Shown here piece by piece: positions 24,822 through 32,969 of a stretch of 64,000 nucleotides of DNA; the stretch's first letter is position 1; the number at the start of each line of letters is the position of its first letter. Made by a program: the position numbers and the translations under genes. The DNA is taken from positions 1 through 64,000 of the forward strand of contig JAHAJA010000015.1 in NCBI GenBank assembly GCA_018372435.1, read 5' to 3'. Origin of the DNA: Clostridiales bacterium (GTDB lineage: Bacteria; Bacillota; Clostridia; Lachnospirales; Lachnospiraceae). The notes under the pieces are model-generated. The model saw only the letters and a list, made by a program, of their open reading frames with translations, ran no database searches and was not told the origin of the DNA.

Positions 24822-26801
24822 ATGCGCCATGTATTCACAACATTTTTGAATATTTCTCTATCTGTTTCCATACTATTCCTGCTATTTAAACTCGTGGATT
24901 ACATACTTAAAAAGCGGTATTCCATACGTTGGAAGCATCTTGCTTTCCTATTGCTTGGTATCCGTTTGCTCCTTCCTATTAATCTTGGTGTTATCACTTT
25001 GCCTATGCTGTCTCTGGACGATAGCTATCACAAAGAGTCACTGACAAACATAACTCTAGATTCAAACTTTAACGATTCAACTACCGATTTGATTAACCTT
25101 CCTTCCGCGGATAAGGAAGTTGTAAACATAGATTCTTCCTATCCACTCAATAGCCCCAACGATTCCTTACTTAATTCCAACTCGGATAAAGATTTACAAA
25201 GTAAGAATCAATTAAAAACAACCGATTTCTTTAGCATAACTAGGTTATTCAATCCATTCATTACAACATGGCTAATAGGAGCAATTATTTTTTTATTCTA
25301 TCATCTATCTTCCTATGTGGCATTTCACAGAAAAGTTAAATATACTGCAAGGGCTACCAATAACGCTACCTATCTAGACATTATGCAGGAGCAAAAAAAT
25401 CACTTACATATTACGAAAGATATTAAATTACTCATCTATAATGATATTAATTCTCCATTATTGCTTGGATTTCGTAACCCTTGTATTCTCTTACCGAACA
25501 ACAATTACACAAAAGATCAAATCGCATTTATTATAAAACATGAACTTACACACTATAAGCATCATGATTTGTATATTAAATTGTTACTTATTGTCTCTAA
25601 TGCCCTACATTGGTTCAATCCAATCATATACCTTCTTGTTAGGGAAGCTTCCTTAACCATGGAACTGTATTGTGACGAGAGTGTAACAGCCAAACAAACG
25701 CTTTCCTATCGGGAGCAGTACAGTTTGACATTACTTCAGATAATGAAGAGTGGGAATTCTCATTCTCCGGCACTTCTCTCCACAGGTTTTACAAACTACG
25801 CAAAACATATGAAAGAACGTTTTCTACATATTATGAATACTTCTACGAAGAAGAAGGGAAGTATCCTTATCATATTGTCGATTGCTATTATCTTAATTGG
25901 TAGCAATCTTACATCTGGAAAAACGGAAAAATCTGCCCTTGCAGATACCTCTCAAAACATTGAATTAGAAGACGAGAGTACCAATACTAGTGAGGCAGCA
26001 GAATCTACCAAAGAAACTGAAACTATTACAAATATTCTAATTCTTGGCCTAGATACTACCGGTTCTATGAGTTCCGAGTATCCACCTAGACCGGATAGCA
26101 TACTTCTATTAACACTAAACAAAGAGAAAAACACAGCCACCTTTAATACGATCCTTCGTGACATTCTAGTAGATATTCCTGGACATAAAAAGAATAAGAT
26201 TAGTAATGCCTATGTAATAGGTGGTGAGGAATTAATGAAAACAACCCTTAACCAAAACTTTGGCATAACAATTGACCATAGTATTGCGGTTGACATGAGT
26301 GGACTAGAAAATTGTATCAACATACTAGGAGGTACTGAAGTTACACTGACCGCAGAAGAAGCTTCTTATCTAAATCAGACAAATTTCATATCTAATAAAA
26401 GTAATCGTAATGTAGTAGAAGGCCTTCAAAATATGAATGGCAATCAAACCCTTGGTTATCTCAGACTTCGCTATGTGCCCACAATAACAGGTGAAACGAA
26501 TGATTACGGACGTACCAAGCGTCTTATTCAAGTTATACAATCACTGGCGCAGAAGTTGAGTTCCAAGGACATAGATCAAATCCTTAAGATTGCGACAAGC
26601 ATACTTCCAATGATTGTAACCGATATGTCCCGTGAGGAGATAATTGATTCTCTAGAAATATTACTATCTTCTAGTAAAAATATGGATTTTACTTGCATTC
26701 CACGATTTGAAGATTGCACTACTTCTAATGATAATGGAATGTCAGTCTTAATACCAGATCTAGAACAATCACGCAAACTCTTCTCTGAATACTTACAATA
26801 A
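24822..26801 (+). CDS. M56 (BlaR1-like) peptidase fused to a LytR-CpsA-Psr domain
   Basis: A 659-residue membrane protein. N-terminal membrane segments (about 5-60), a Ser/Asn-rich loop, another segment near 145-165, then a cytoplasmic M56 metalloprotease domain with HELTH at 240-244 and ELYCDESV further on. After a segment near 345-365 an extracellular part starts. In BlaR1 this would be a penicillin sensor; here it is an LCP domain (about 405-640) with ILILGLD (D411), RPDSILLLT, FNTILRDILVDIPG and GYLRLRYV, the acidic and arginine residues of LCP phosphotransferases. LCP enzymes attach glycopolymers to peptidoglycan. The ATG at 24822 is served by AAAGGAG; the GTG at 24813 is too close to it. 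Confidence 0.88.
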   Translation: MRHVFTTFLNISLSVSILFLLFKLVDYILKKRYSIRWKHLAFLLLGIRLLLPINLGVITLPMLSLDDSYHKESLTNITLDSNFNDSTTDLINLPSADKEVVNIDSSYPLNSPNDSLLNSNSDKDLQSKNQLKTTDFFSITRLFNPFITTWLIGAIIFLFYHLSSYVAFHRKVKYTARATNNATYLDIMQEQKNHLHITKDIKLLIYNDINSPLLLGFRNPCILLPNNNYTKDQIAFIIKHELTHYKHHDLYIKLLLIVSNALHWFNPIIYLLVREASLTMELYCDESVTAKQTLSYREQYSLTLLQIMKSGNSHSPALLSTGFTNYAKHMKERFLHIMNTSTKKKGSILIILSIAIILIGSNLTSGKTEKSALADTSQNIELEDESTNTSEAAESTKETETITNILILGLDTTGSMSSEYPPRPDSILLLTLNKEKNTATFNTILRDILVDIPGHKKNKISNAYVIGGEELMKTTLNQNFGITIDHSIAVDMSGLENCINILGGTEVTLTAEEASYLNQTNFISNKSNRNVVEGLQNMNGNQTLGYLRLRYVPTITGETNDYGRTKRLIQVIQSLAQKLSSKDIDQILKIATSILPMIVTDMSREEIIDSLEILLSSSKNMDFTCIPRFEDCTTSNDNGMSVLIPDLEQSRKLFSEYLQ

Positions 26802-26848
26802 TATTCCCTAGTGGAACGCTAGTTAAGAAAAAGTTCATAATTTATTTA

Positions 26849-26898
26849 TTGACCACATGGTCTGTTTTTGTTACAATCAAAGCAGACCATGTGGTCAA
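26849..26898 (+). promoter_or_regulatory. TetR operator pair enclosing the promoter
   Basis: TTGACCACATGGTCTG (26849-26864) and CAGACCATGTGGTCAA (26883-26898) are exact inverted copies, and each contains a near-palindrome, GACCAyrTGGTC. Between and overlapping them is a promoter: TTGACC (26849-26854), 17 bp, TACAAT (26872-26877). Binding at both sites would block the -35 box and the start point. Confidence 0.8.
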
Positions 26899-26921
26899 TA
26901 TTATTTTATGGAGATCAGTTA

Positions 26922-27551
26922 ATGAAAAGAGAAGAAAAAAACCTCCAAAGCAGGCAGAAGATAATGGACGCTGCCATACAAGAGTTCGGCCACAAAAGCT
27001 ATGGAGAAGCATCACTCAACACCATTTGTGACACAGGTAATTTATCAAAAGGAATTATTTATCACTATTTTGCAGACAAGGATGAATTATATCTTGCTTG
27101 CGTGAAAGAATGCTTTGATGAATTGACAAGCTTTCTTAATCGGGATGACTATGATTTTACCGATTTTCAAAAAGGGATTAATAACTACCTTTCAGCAAGG
27201 TATCAGTTTTTTCAGCATTATCCCCATTATAGTCACCTCTTTTTTAGCACGTTTTTGCAGCCGCCCACACACCTAATTAAACAAATAAAAGAACTAAGAA
27301 AAGATTTTGACGTACAAAACACTCGTTATTACGAAACTGCGCTTGCGCATATTACTCTGCGTGAAAACGTCACTAAAGAAGAAGCCATGGAGTATTTCTT
27401 TATCTTCCAAGAGATGTTCAATGGATATTTTCAAAGCAAAGCCTATGAAAACACAGATTTTAATTCGCTCATAAAGGATCACGAAATGAAGCTATCTAAA
27501 TTATTAAATATGATGCTTTATGGTATTACAAAGGAGGACTCAAAATTATGA
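26922..27551 (+). CDS. TetR-family regulator
   Basis: A 209-residue regulator with the N-terminal TetR helix-turn-helix: RQKIMDAAIQEFGHKSYGEAS, split by TICDTGNLSKGIIYHYF, then DKDELYLAC. The C-terminal ligand domain is not recognisable. ATG 26922 has GGAGAT seven bases upstream; the earlier in-frame ATG at 26868 would lie inside the promoter. The last bases overlap the antiporter start (ATGA type), so the two are one operon. The operator pair at 26849-26898 points to autorepression. Composition is a little richer in G+C than the neighbours. Confidence 0.9.
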   Translation: MKREEKNLQSRQKIMDAAIQEFGHKSYGEASLNTICDTGNLSKGIIYHYFADKDELYLACVKECFDELTSFLNRDDYDFTDFQKGINNYLSARYQFFQHYPHYSHLFFSTFLQPPTHLIKQIKELRKDFDVQNTRYYETALAHITLRENVTKEEAMEYFFIFQEMFNGYFQSKAYENTDFNSLIKDHEMKLSKLLNMMLYGITKEDSKL

Positions 27552-28783
27552 TTGTATCAGTACTTCGGCTTTTGACCGCTATTGCTATTGCGTTTCTTCT
27601 TGGAAAGCTTGTGTCAAAAATCAAACTACCCGCGATTTTAGGGTGGCTTCTCACTGGTATGCTTCTCGGCCCGCACGCAATAGGGCTTATGAACGACACT
27701 CTTCTAGATTCACCATGGTATCACTCCATCGTCAATATATTAGAATGCGCTGTCGGTCTTCTAATTGGTACAGAACTGGTTTGGAATAAAATAAAGAAAT
27801 CAGGTAAGCAAATTATTATCACAACTCTGACGCAGTCACTTGGCACCTTTTTTCTCGTGTCCTTGGTGTTCGGCATCGTTTTCTATTTTACCGGCATACC
27901 TGTTTATCTTGGTGCAATCTTCGGTGGTATCGCCCTTGCCACTGCGCCCGCACCCGCACTTTCCATTGTGAATGAATTTAAAACGGATGGACCGGTTACA
28001 AGAACGTTGATTCCCATGGCAGCACTCGACGATATGGTAGGCGTTGTTGTATTCTTTTCAACCATATCAATTGTTTCAGCGAATATTTCTGAAAACAAGT
28101 TGCCTGTTTACATGATATTGCTAGTTGTCCTGCTACCCATCCTCATTGGTATTGTAACCGGTCTTTTTGCGGGTTTGCTACTAAAAAAAGAACGGTCAAC
28201 AGCATCGTCTCTGGCATTGCTACTGGGAACCCTCTTGATTGCATGGGGCGTTGGTTTTATCTGTAATTCACTGTTGTTTCCAAAACCTGTATTGAACTTC
28301 ATGCTAATTGGTATGGCATTTTCCGCAACCTTTGCCAACATGATTAGTGAAAAGCGTTTGGAGCAAATCATGCATGATTTTAACCCAATTTTGGGCTTTT
28401 CCATGATTGTTGTAATTCTGAACCTTGGTGCACCTCTGGATTATCATTTGATTTTAGGCGCAGGGTTGTTTACAGCGATTTATATTCTTGCAAGAGCAGT
28501 TGGTAAATACGGTGGGAGTTACTTCGGTGCGCGTATAACCCATTCCCCTGAAACAGTAAGGAGATATTTAGGCTTGACATTACTTCCACATTCTGGTGTC
28601 TCTCTGGTATTTACCGGGATTGCCGTTTCTGTTTTGAGCGTTCCTGCGCCCGAATGTGCTAAAATCATTCAAGGAACCATTGCTGCCGCAGCGGTTATCA
28701 ATGAAGTAATTGCCGTGATCATATCAAAGAAGGCCTTCGAATGGGCTGGAGAATTTCATAAACGGGATGAAATTCCAAACTAA
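27548..28783 (+). CDS. Cation/proton antiporter (CPA2, KefB/NhaA-like monovalent cation exchanger)
   Basis: A 411-residue membrane protein with about twelve hydrophobic segments and no cytoplasmic TrkA or RCK tail. Family features are LPAILGWLLTGMLLGP in the first helices, ATAPAPALSIVNEF and ALDDMVGVVVFF, the paired charged residues of the ion site. It probably exchanges Na+ or K+ for protons. It is under a TetR repressor, an arrangement often used for drug or ion efflux. The gene uses GCG, CCC and GGC codons more than the genes around it and may have been acquired with its regulator. Confidence 0.85.
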   Translation: MIVSVLRLLTAIAIAFLLGKLVSKIKLPAILGWLLTGMLLGPHAIGLMNDTLLDSPWYHSIVNILECAVGLLIGTELVWNKIKKSGKQIIITTLTQSLGTFFLVSLVFGIVFYFTGIPVYLGAIFGGIALATAPAPALSIVNEFKTDGPVTRTLIPMAALDDMVGVVVFFSTISIVSANISENKLPVYMILLVVLLPILIGIVTGLFAGLLLKKERSTASSLALLLGTLLIAWGVGFICNSLLFPKPVLNFMLIGMAFSATFANMISEKRLEQIMHDFNPILGFSMIVVILNLGAPLDYHLILGAGLFTAIYILARAVGKYGGSYFGARITHSPETVRRYLGLTLLPHSGVSLVFTGIAVSVLSVPAPECAKIIQGTIAAAAVINEVIAVIISKKAFEWAGEFHKRDEIPN

Positions 28784-28852
28784 CAAGGTTATTTATAGAA
28801 GCCTCAGGCAAATCTATTATACTTTGGAAGTATCATTAATGTAACAGACGGT

Positions 28853-28890
28853 AAAAATGACATGAAACCAATTGGTTTCATGTCATTTTT
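28853..28890 (+). terminator. Terminator of the TetR/antiporter operon
   Basis: AAAAATGACATGAAACC and GGTTTCATGTCATTTTT form a perfect 17-bp stem with an AATT loop, followed by a T-rich run. It should work in both directions. Confidence 0.85.
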
Positions 28891-29103
28891 TATAGTGTTA
28901 TTCAAAAAAGTACACCAACGGAGGCATATAATTTGTTCAAAGATATAAATCAAATCTGGTACTGTTATTTTTTACTTTTCTGCACCTTTTAATTATGCCA
29001 ATTATTTATTATAGTTTAACTATAAATTCCCCCATTTTTTCTGGTGGATTGAAACTTGCAAGTATAGTTATGAAATAACTTATTAGTATATTAGGAGGAT
29101 TCT
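28891..29103 (+). promoter_or_regulatory. Leader of the ECF S component gene, with alternative pairings
   Basis: No gene is seen in this stretch. TATAGTT (29010-29016) can pair with AACTATA (29018-29024), which can instead pair with a second TATAGTT (29063-29069). The enclosed loop contains CCCCCA and TGGTGG, which are complementary in part. This is what a small ligand-binding leader could look like, but it does not match any riboswitch class that I know. A good AGGAGG lies before the start codon. Confidence 0.35.
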
Positions 29104-29622
29104 ATGAAAAATAACACAAAAAAACTCGTATTCGCTGCATTGATGGCTGCTCTTACATATGTAGCAACAATAATTATTCAAATCCCAAGTCCGACAAATG
29201 GCTACATCCATATGGGTGATGGTCTTGTTTTCCTATCTGGTGTCTTACTTGGTCCTTTATATGGAGGATTAGCTGCTGGTATTGGTTCTATGTTTGTTGA
29301 CTTACTGTCAGGTTATACCCATTATGTAGTAGGAACTTTCCTTATAAAGATGTTAGCTGCCATGACTTGTGGTTTCTTATGTAAACGCCTCACTACTACT
29401 ATTAAGAATCCAATCCCACGTACCCTAATCAGTGGTTTTTCGGGAGCACTTATAATCGTGGTTGGGTATTTCTTGTATGAAAGTCTCTATCTTGGTTACG
29501 GGTTTGCCGCTGCTTCTGGTGTACTAGGCAATATTGCTCAAACGGTTTTTGGAACTATAACGGTTACTATTCTTTACCCTTTATTAATGAAAGCGAATAT
29601 TCAACGCATTATGAGTGAGTAA
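29104..29622 (+). CDS. ECF transporter substrate-binding (S) component
   Basis: A 172-residue membrane protein with five or six hydrophobic segments. It begins with KKLVFAALMAALTYVAT, a form of the AxxxA helix that contacts the EcfT subunit, then GYIHMGDGLVFLSGVLLGP and GGLAAGIGSMFVDLLSGY, as in vitamin-type S components related to HmpT, ThiW and RibU. It would bind a vitamin or its precursor and use the shared EcfA/A'/T module encoded elsewhere. A hydroxymethylpyrimidine or pyridoxine substrate is possible. No TPP, FMN or preQ1 riboswitch was recognised upstream to decide. Confidence 0.8.
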   Translation: MKNNTKKLVFAALMAALTYVATIIIQIPSPTNGYIHMGDGLVFLSGVLLGPLYGGLAAGIGSMFVDLLSGYTHYVVGTFLIKMLAAMTCGFLCKRLTTTIKNPIPRTLISGFSGALIIVVGYFLYESLYLGYGFAAASGVLGNIAQTVFGTITVTILYPLLMKANIQRIMSE

Positions 29623-29655
29623 TAATAAAAAGCATATATTTATAGTCCTATTAGA

Positions 29656-29718
29656 AATAGCCTCCCAACTTTCTTCATACTTAAAACATGCTTGAATGTT
29701 GGAAGGCTATTTTTTTTA
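29656..29718 (+). terminator. Terminator after the ECF S gene
   Basis: AATAGCCTCCCAAC (29656-29669) pairs with GTTGGAAGGCTATT (29698-29711), with one mismatch, and is followed by eight T residues. It separates the S component from the convergent recQ gene. Confidence 0.85.
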
Positions 29719-29777
29719 ATATCCGTTAGTAAATCAATCGGTTGACTATACACGTTTTCATTGTGCCTTGATCCAAA

Positions 29778-31610
29778 TTATTTCCCCATACTCTTAAATT
29801 CCTTAATTGCAAGCAAAAACCTTTCACCGTATCTCTCGTATTTCACTTCACCAACACCCGATACAGTCAGCATCTCTTCCTTTGTCTCTGGCATGACACT
29901 GCACATATCCACTAATGATTTATCTGCAAAAACCAAATATGGTGGAACTTTCTCTTCTTTGGCAATTGTTGTTCGGATCTGTCTTAGTAATTCGAACAAT
30001 TCATCACTAATATCTACACGGCTATGCACCTTCTTCTTTGCTTGTTTCGAAGGCTTCTTCTCTTCTTCTGCAGCTATTTTCATCAATATTGGTTCTGTTG
30101 CTTCTAGAATTTCATCTGCAAATTCTCCTAACATAACAACTGGATACTGTGAATCCGATAAAACTAGATATTCTCTATGAATCAAATGATTTATAATCTG
30201 TCGTAATCTAGCAACAGTAATATCTGTAATACTTGCAAACTGCGAATTCTCATCCATTCGATATTGTTGAATCTTAGCATTCTTACTGCCATGTACCGTA
30301 TCAAGAATCACTGTTATTCCAAAACGTTCTCTACATTCTTTTACACATGTAATAATAGCTTTAGCCGGTTTTGTAATATCCATTGTCTCAAACTTTGTTA
30401 AACAATTTGAACAATTTCCACAATACGGATCCCCTTTTTCCCCAAAGTATTGCAAGACATATTCCCGCAAACAATCCGTTGTTGTACAATAAAACGTCAT
30501 CTGTTTCAAGCGTTGGCGATCACGCCTGTTTACCAACTCTTGTGTTGCAAAATCAAGAGCTTCATTATCTCGATTCTGATCTATTAAAAATTGATTCATA
30601 ATAACATCTTGACCATTGAATAGTAGGATACACTCTGCTGGCTCGCCGTCTCTTCCTGCTCTACCCGCTTCTTGATAATAGCTTTCTATATTCTTTGGCA
30701 TGTTATAATGTATTACATAACTAACATTGGATTTGTCAATTCCCATTCCGAAAGCATTTGTAGCCACCATAACTGGCTTTGTATCATATATGAAATCATC
30801 TTGATTTTGTATTCTTTCATTATCAGAAAGACCTGCATGATATCTGGTAACCTGTACCCCTTCTCGTTGTAATCTCTCACTTACTTCTTCTACCGTTTTT
30901 CTAGTAAGACAATAGATAATCCCACTCTTATCCAAATTGGAACTCACATAATTTCGTACATATTCATATTTGTCATTCGGTTTCACAACTGAATAGGATA
31001 GGTTCTTACGATCAAAACCTGTAATTAATAGTTGGGGATTTCTAAGTTTGAGAATCTTAATGATATCTTCTTGAACCTCTATCGTAGCTGTGGCAGTGAA
31101 TGCACTAACCACAGGACGTCTTGCTAACTGATCAATGAACTCTACAACCTTAAGATAACTGGGTCTGAAATCTTGTCCCCATTGTGATACACAATGTGCC
31201 TCATCGATACTAATCATAGAGATATCCGCTTCTAAAGCAAAGGATAAGAATTCGTCTGTCGTTAATCGTTCCGGTGCTACATAGATAATCTTATATCGTC
31301 CTTGCCTAGCATAAGATAACGCAAGACAGTATTGATTATAGGTTAATGAACTGTTTAGGTATGCCGCATGAATACCCGCTTGATTTAAAGCCCCTACCTG
31401 ATCCTTCATTAATGAAATCAGTGGAGATATAACTATCGTAATTCCTTGCATTACTAAGGCTGGAATCTGATAACAGATTGATTTACCTGCTCCTGTTGGC
31501 ATAATTCCAAGAGTATCCTGACCTTTAAGGATACTGTCAATTAATACTTCCTGACCTTCTCGAAAGGAATCATAACCAAAATATTTTTTTAAAACTTCAT
31601 ATTTATTCAT
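29778..31610 (-). CDS. recQ: ATP-dependent DNA helicase RecQ
   Basis: A 610-residue superfamily 2 helicase for recombination and repair. Motifs in order: GIMPTGAGKSICYQIPAL (Walker A), SIDEAHCVSQWGQDFRP (DEAH plus aromatic loop), SAFTATA, TNAFGMGIDKSNV and QEAGRAGRDG. A zinc-binding cluster follows (CLREYVLQYFGE with CGNCSNC), then an RQC winged helix and a C-terminal HRDC domain (about 525-605). The ATG at 31610 has AAAGGA upstream; a start six codons before has none. It lies downstream of metF with a hairpin between them and is probably transcribed separately. Confidence 0.95.
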   Translation of the reverse strand: MNKYEVLKKYFGYDSFREGQEVLIDSILKGQDTLGIMPTGAGKSICYQIPALVMQGITIVISPLISLMKDQVGALNQAGIHAAYLNSSLTYNQYCLALSYARQGRYKIIYVAPERLTTDEFLSFALEADISMISIDEAHCVSQWGQDFRPSYLKVVEFIDQLARRPVVSAFTATATIEVQEDIIKILKLRNPQLLITGFDRKNLSYSVVKPNDKYEYVRNYVSSNLDKSGIIYCLTRKTVEEVSERLQREGVQVTRYHAGLSDNERIQNQDDFIYDTKPVMVATNAFGMGIDKSNVSYVIHYNMPKNIESYYQEAGRAGRDGEPAECILLFNGQDVIMNQFLIDQNRDNEALDFATQELVNRRDRQRLKQMTFYCTTTDCLREYVLQYFGEKGDPYCGNCSNCLTKFETMDITKPAKAIITCVKECRERFGITVILDTVHGSKNAKIQQYRMDENSQFASITDITVARLRQIINHLIHREYLVLSDSQYPVVMLGEFADEILEATEPILMKIAAEEEKKPSKQAKKKVHSRVDISDELFELLRQIRTTIAKEEKVPPYLVFADKSLVDMCSVMPETKEEMLTVSGVGEVKYERYGERFLLAIKEFKSMGK

Positions 31611-31649
31611 CTCGAATCCTTTCTTCAACTAATAAAACTTTAGACAAAT

Positions 31650-31715
31650 GCGAAACTCTTTGTAGTAGACAGCCTTAAAACACAGATATGTTTCCGACAT
31701 GGAGATGAGTTTCGC
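31650..31715 (-). terminator. Possible terminator after metF
   Basis: GCGAAACTC (31650-31658) and GAGTTTCGC (31707-31715) pair across a 48-base loop that can itself fold in part. It lies just after the metF stop. No T run follows on the minus strand, so efficiency is doubtful. Confidence 0.35.
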
Positions 31716-31721
31716 TTATGC

Positions 31722-32588
31722 TTAACCAATAATCTTAGATATATTTTGATAGATGCTACTAGCCACTTCTGGCTTATTCATCGAATAAACATGTACTGCA
31801 TTCACTCCATTAGCATACAAATCAATGATTTGATCTGTAGCATATGCTATTCCCGCCTGTTCCATCGCTTCTTTGTTGTCACCAAATTTTTCAACGATAG
31901 CTTTAAATCTCTGTGGTAAGACAGTACCTGATAATTCGCATATTCTCTTTATTTGACCAGGATTCGTTACAGGCATGATTCCTGCAATTACAGGTACATG
32001 AATACCTGCTTCTCTTAACTGATATAAATAATTATATAAGATATTATTATCAAAAAACATCTGTGTTGTTAAAAAATCACAACCCGAATCTACCTTTTCT
32101 TTCAGATGAACGATATCCTCTTTTCTATTCGCAGCTTCAACATGTCCCTCGGGATAGCAAGCAGCCCCTATACAAAAATCTCCATAATTCTTAATTGCTC
32201 GTACTAGTTCAGAAGCATATTGATACTCCTCTTCACCTGCAATCTCTCTTCCTGCTACTCGGTCTCCTCGTAGTGCTAATATATTCTCGATACCTTGTTC
32301 TTTCAGCTTACCTAATTGCCTCCCTACTTCCTCTTTCGTAGAAGATGCACAAGTCAAATGTGCTAAAGGAGTTACACCGCAACCGTTATATAGCTTTGCT
32401 GCAATATCAACAGTATGTTTACTTGTTCCACCACCAGCACCGTATGTAACACTCATAAAGGCCGGCTTAAGTTTAGCTATCTTAATCGTTGCTTCTTCCA
32501 CTTTCTTATAATCACTATCCTTTTTAGGTGGAAAAACTTCAAATGATAACGTTGGTTGTTTTTTATTTAATATATCTTTAATCTTCAT
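31722..32588 (-). CDS. metF: 5,10-methylenetetrahydrofolate reductase
   Basis: A 288-residue FAD enzyme that reduces methylene-THF to methyl-THF, feeding methionine synthesis and, in acetogens, the Wood-Ljungdahl route. Visible motifs are LSFEVFPPK with the catalytic Glu near the N-terminus, MSVTYGAGGGTS, AHLTCAS, NILALRGD and FLTTQMFFDN. Length is normal for bacterial MetF. It has its own -10 (TATAAT near 32640-32646 on the minus strand). I looked for an S-box before it and did not see one. No methionine genes are adjacent. Confidence 0.95.
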   Translation of the reverse strand: MKIKDILNKKQPTLSFEVFPPKKDSDYKKVEEATIKIAKLKPAFMSVTYGAGGGTSKHTVDIAAKLYNGCGVTPLAHLTCASSTKEEVGRQLGKLKEQGIENILALRGDRVAGREIAGEEEYQYASELVRAIKNYGDFCIGAACYPEGHVEAANRKEDIVHLKEKVDSGCDFLTTQMFFDNNILYNYLYQLREAGIHVPVIAGIMPVTNPGQIKRICELSGTVLPQRFKAIVEKFGDNKEAMEQAGIAYATDQIIDLYANGVNAVHVYSMNKPEVASSIYQNISKIIG

Positions 32589-32969
32589 TTTGACTTATAC
32601 TCCTCATTCAATAGTATTGTATAGGTTATTACTACATTGTATTATACCGTTTTTTCGCATCTTTTTCCATAATGATTTATACTTCTTCATCATTTTGCAA
32701 GAAAGTGATTTCATTCTTGCATTTCGACATTTTATTAGCATAGTAATTTTTCTCAGAATTTAATTTATTTTACTTTTTTATATGTTTTTTTCCTTTTTTT
32801 TGCGATTTTTTATGATTCTTTTTCTCTATTTATACTATTAATGAAAATTATACCATAACTGGAATAATTGTCACATTGCGAATTCTGTCGTTTTCCTTGA
32901 TTATATATAAATGTGACCTAAAATAAATAGCTTTTATTGCTTTAAATTAAAAGAAAAGGTAGGAAAGTA
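32589..32969. other. 381-bp divergent intergenic region, very T-rich
   Basis: It contains the probable metF -10 on the minus strand, an inverted repeat TGCAAGAA (32696-32703) / TTCTTGCA (32714-32721), and long T tracts (32760-32830). For the plus-strand transporter, TTGATT...TAAAAT near 32897-32925 is a possible promoter. No coding signal was found. Confidence 0.5.

Noticed and set aside
32589..32760. S-box (SAM) riboswitch before metF
   Set aside because: The leader from the probable -10 is only about 50 nt and shows none of the S-box core.
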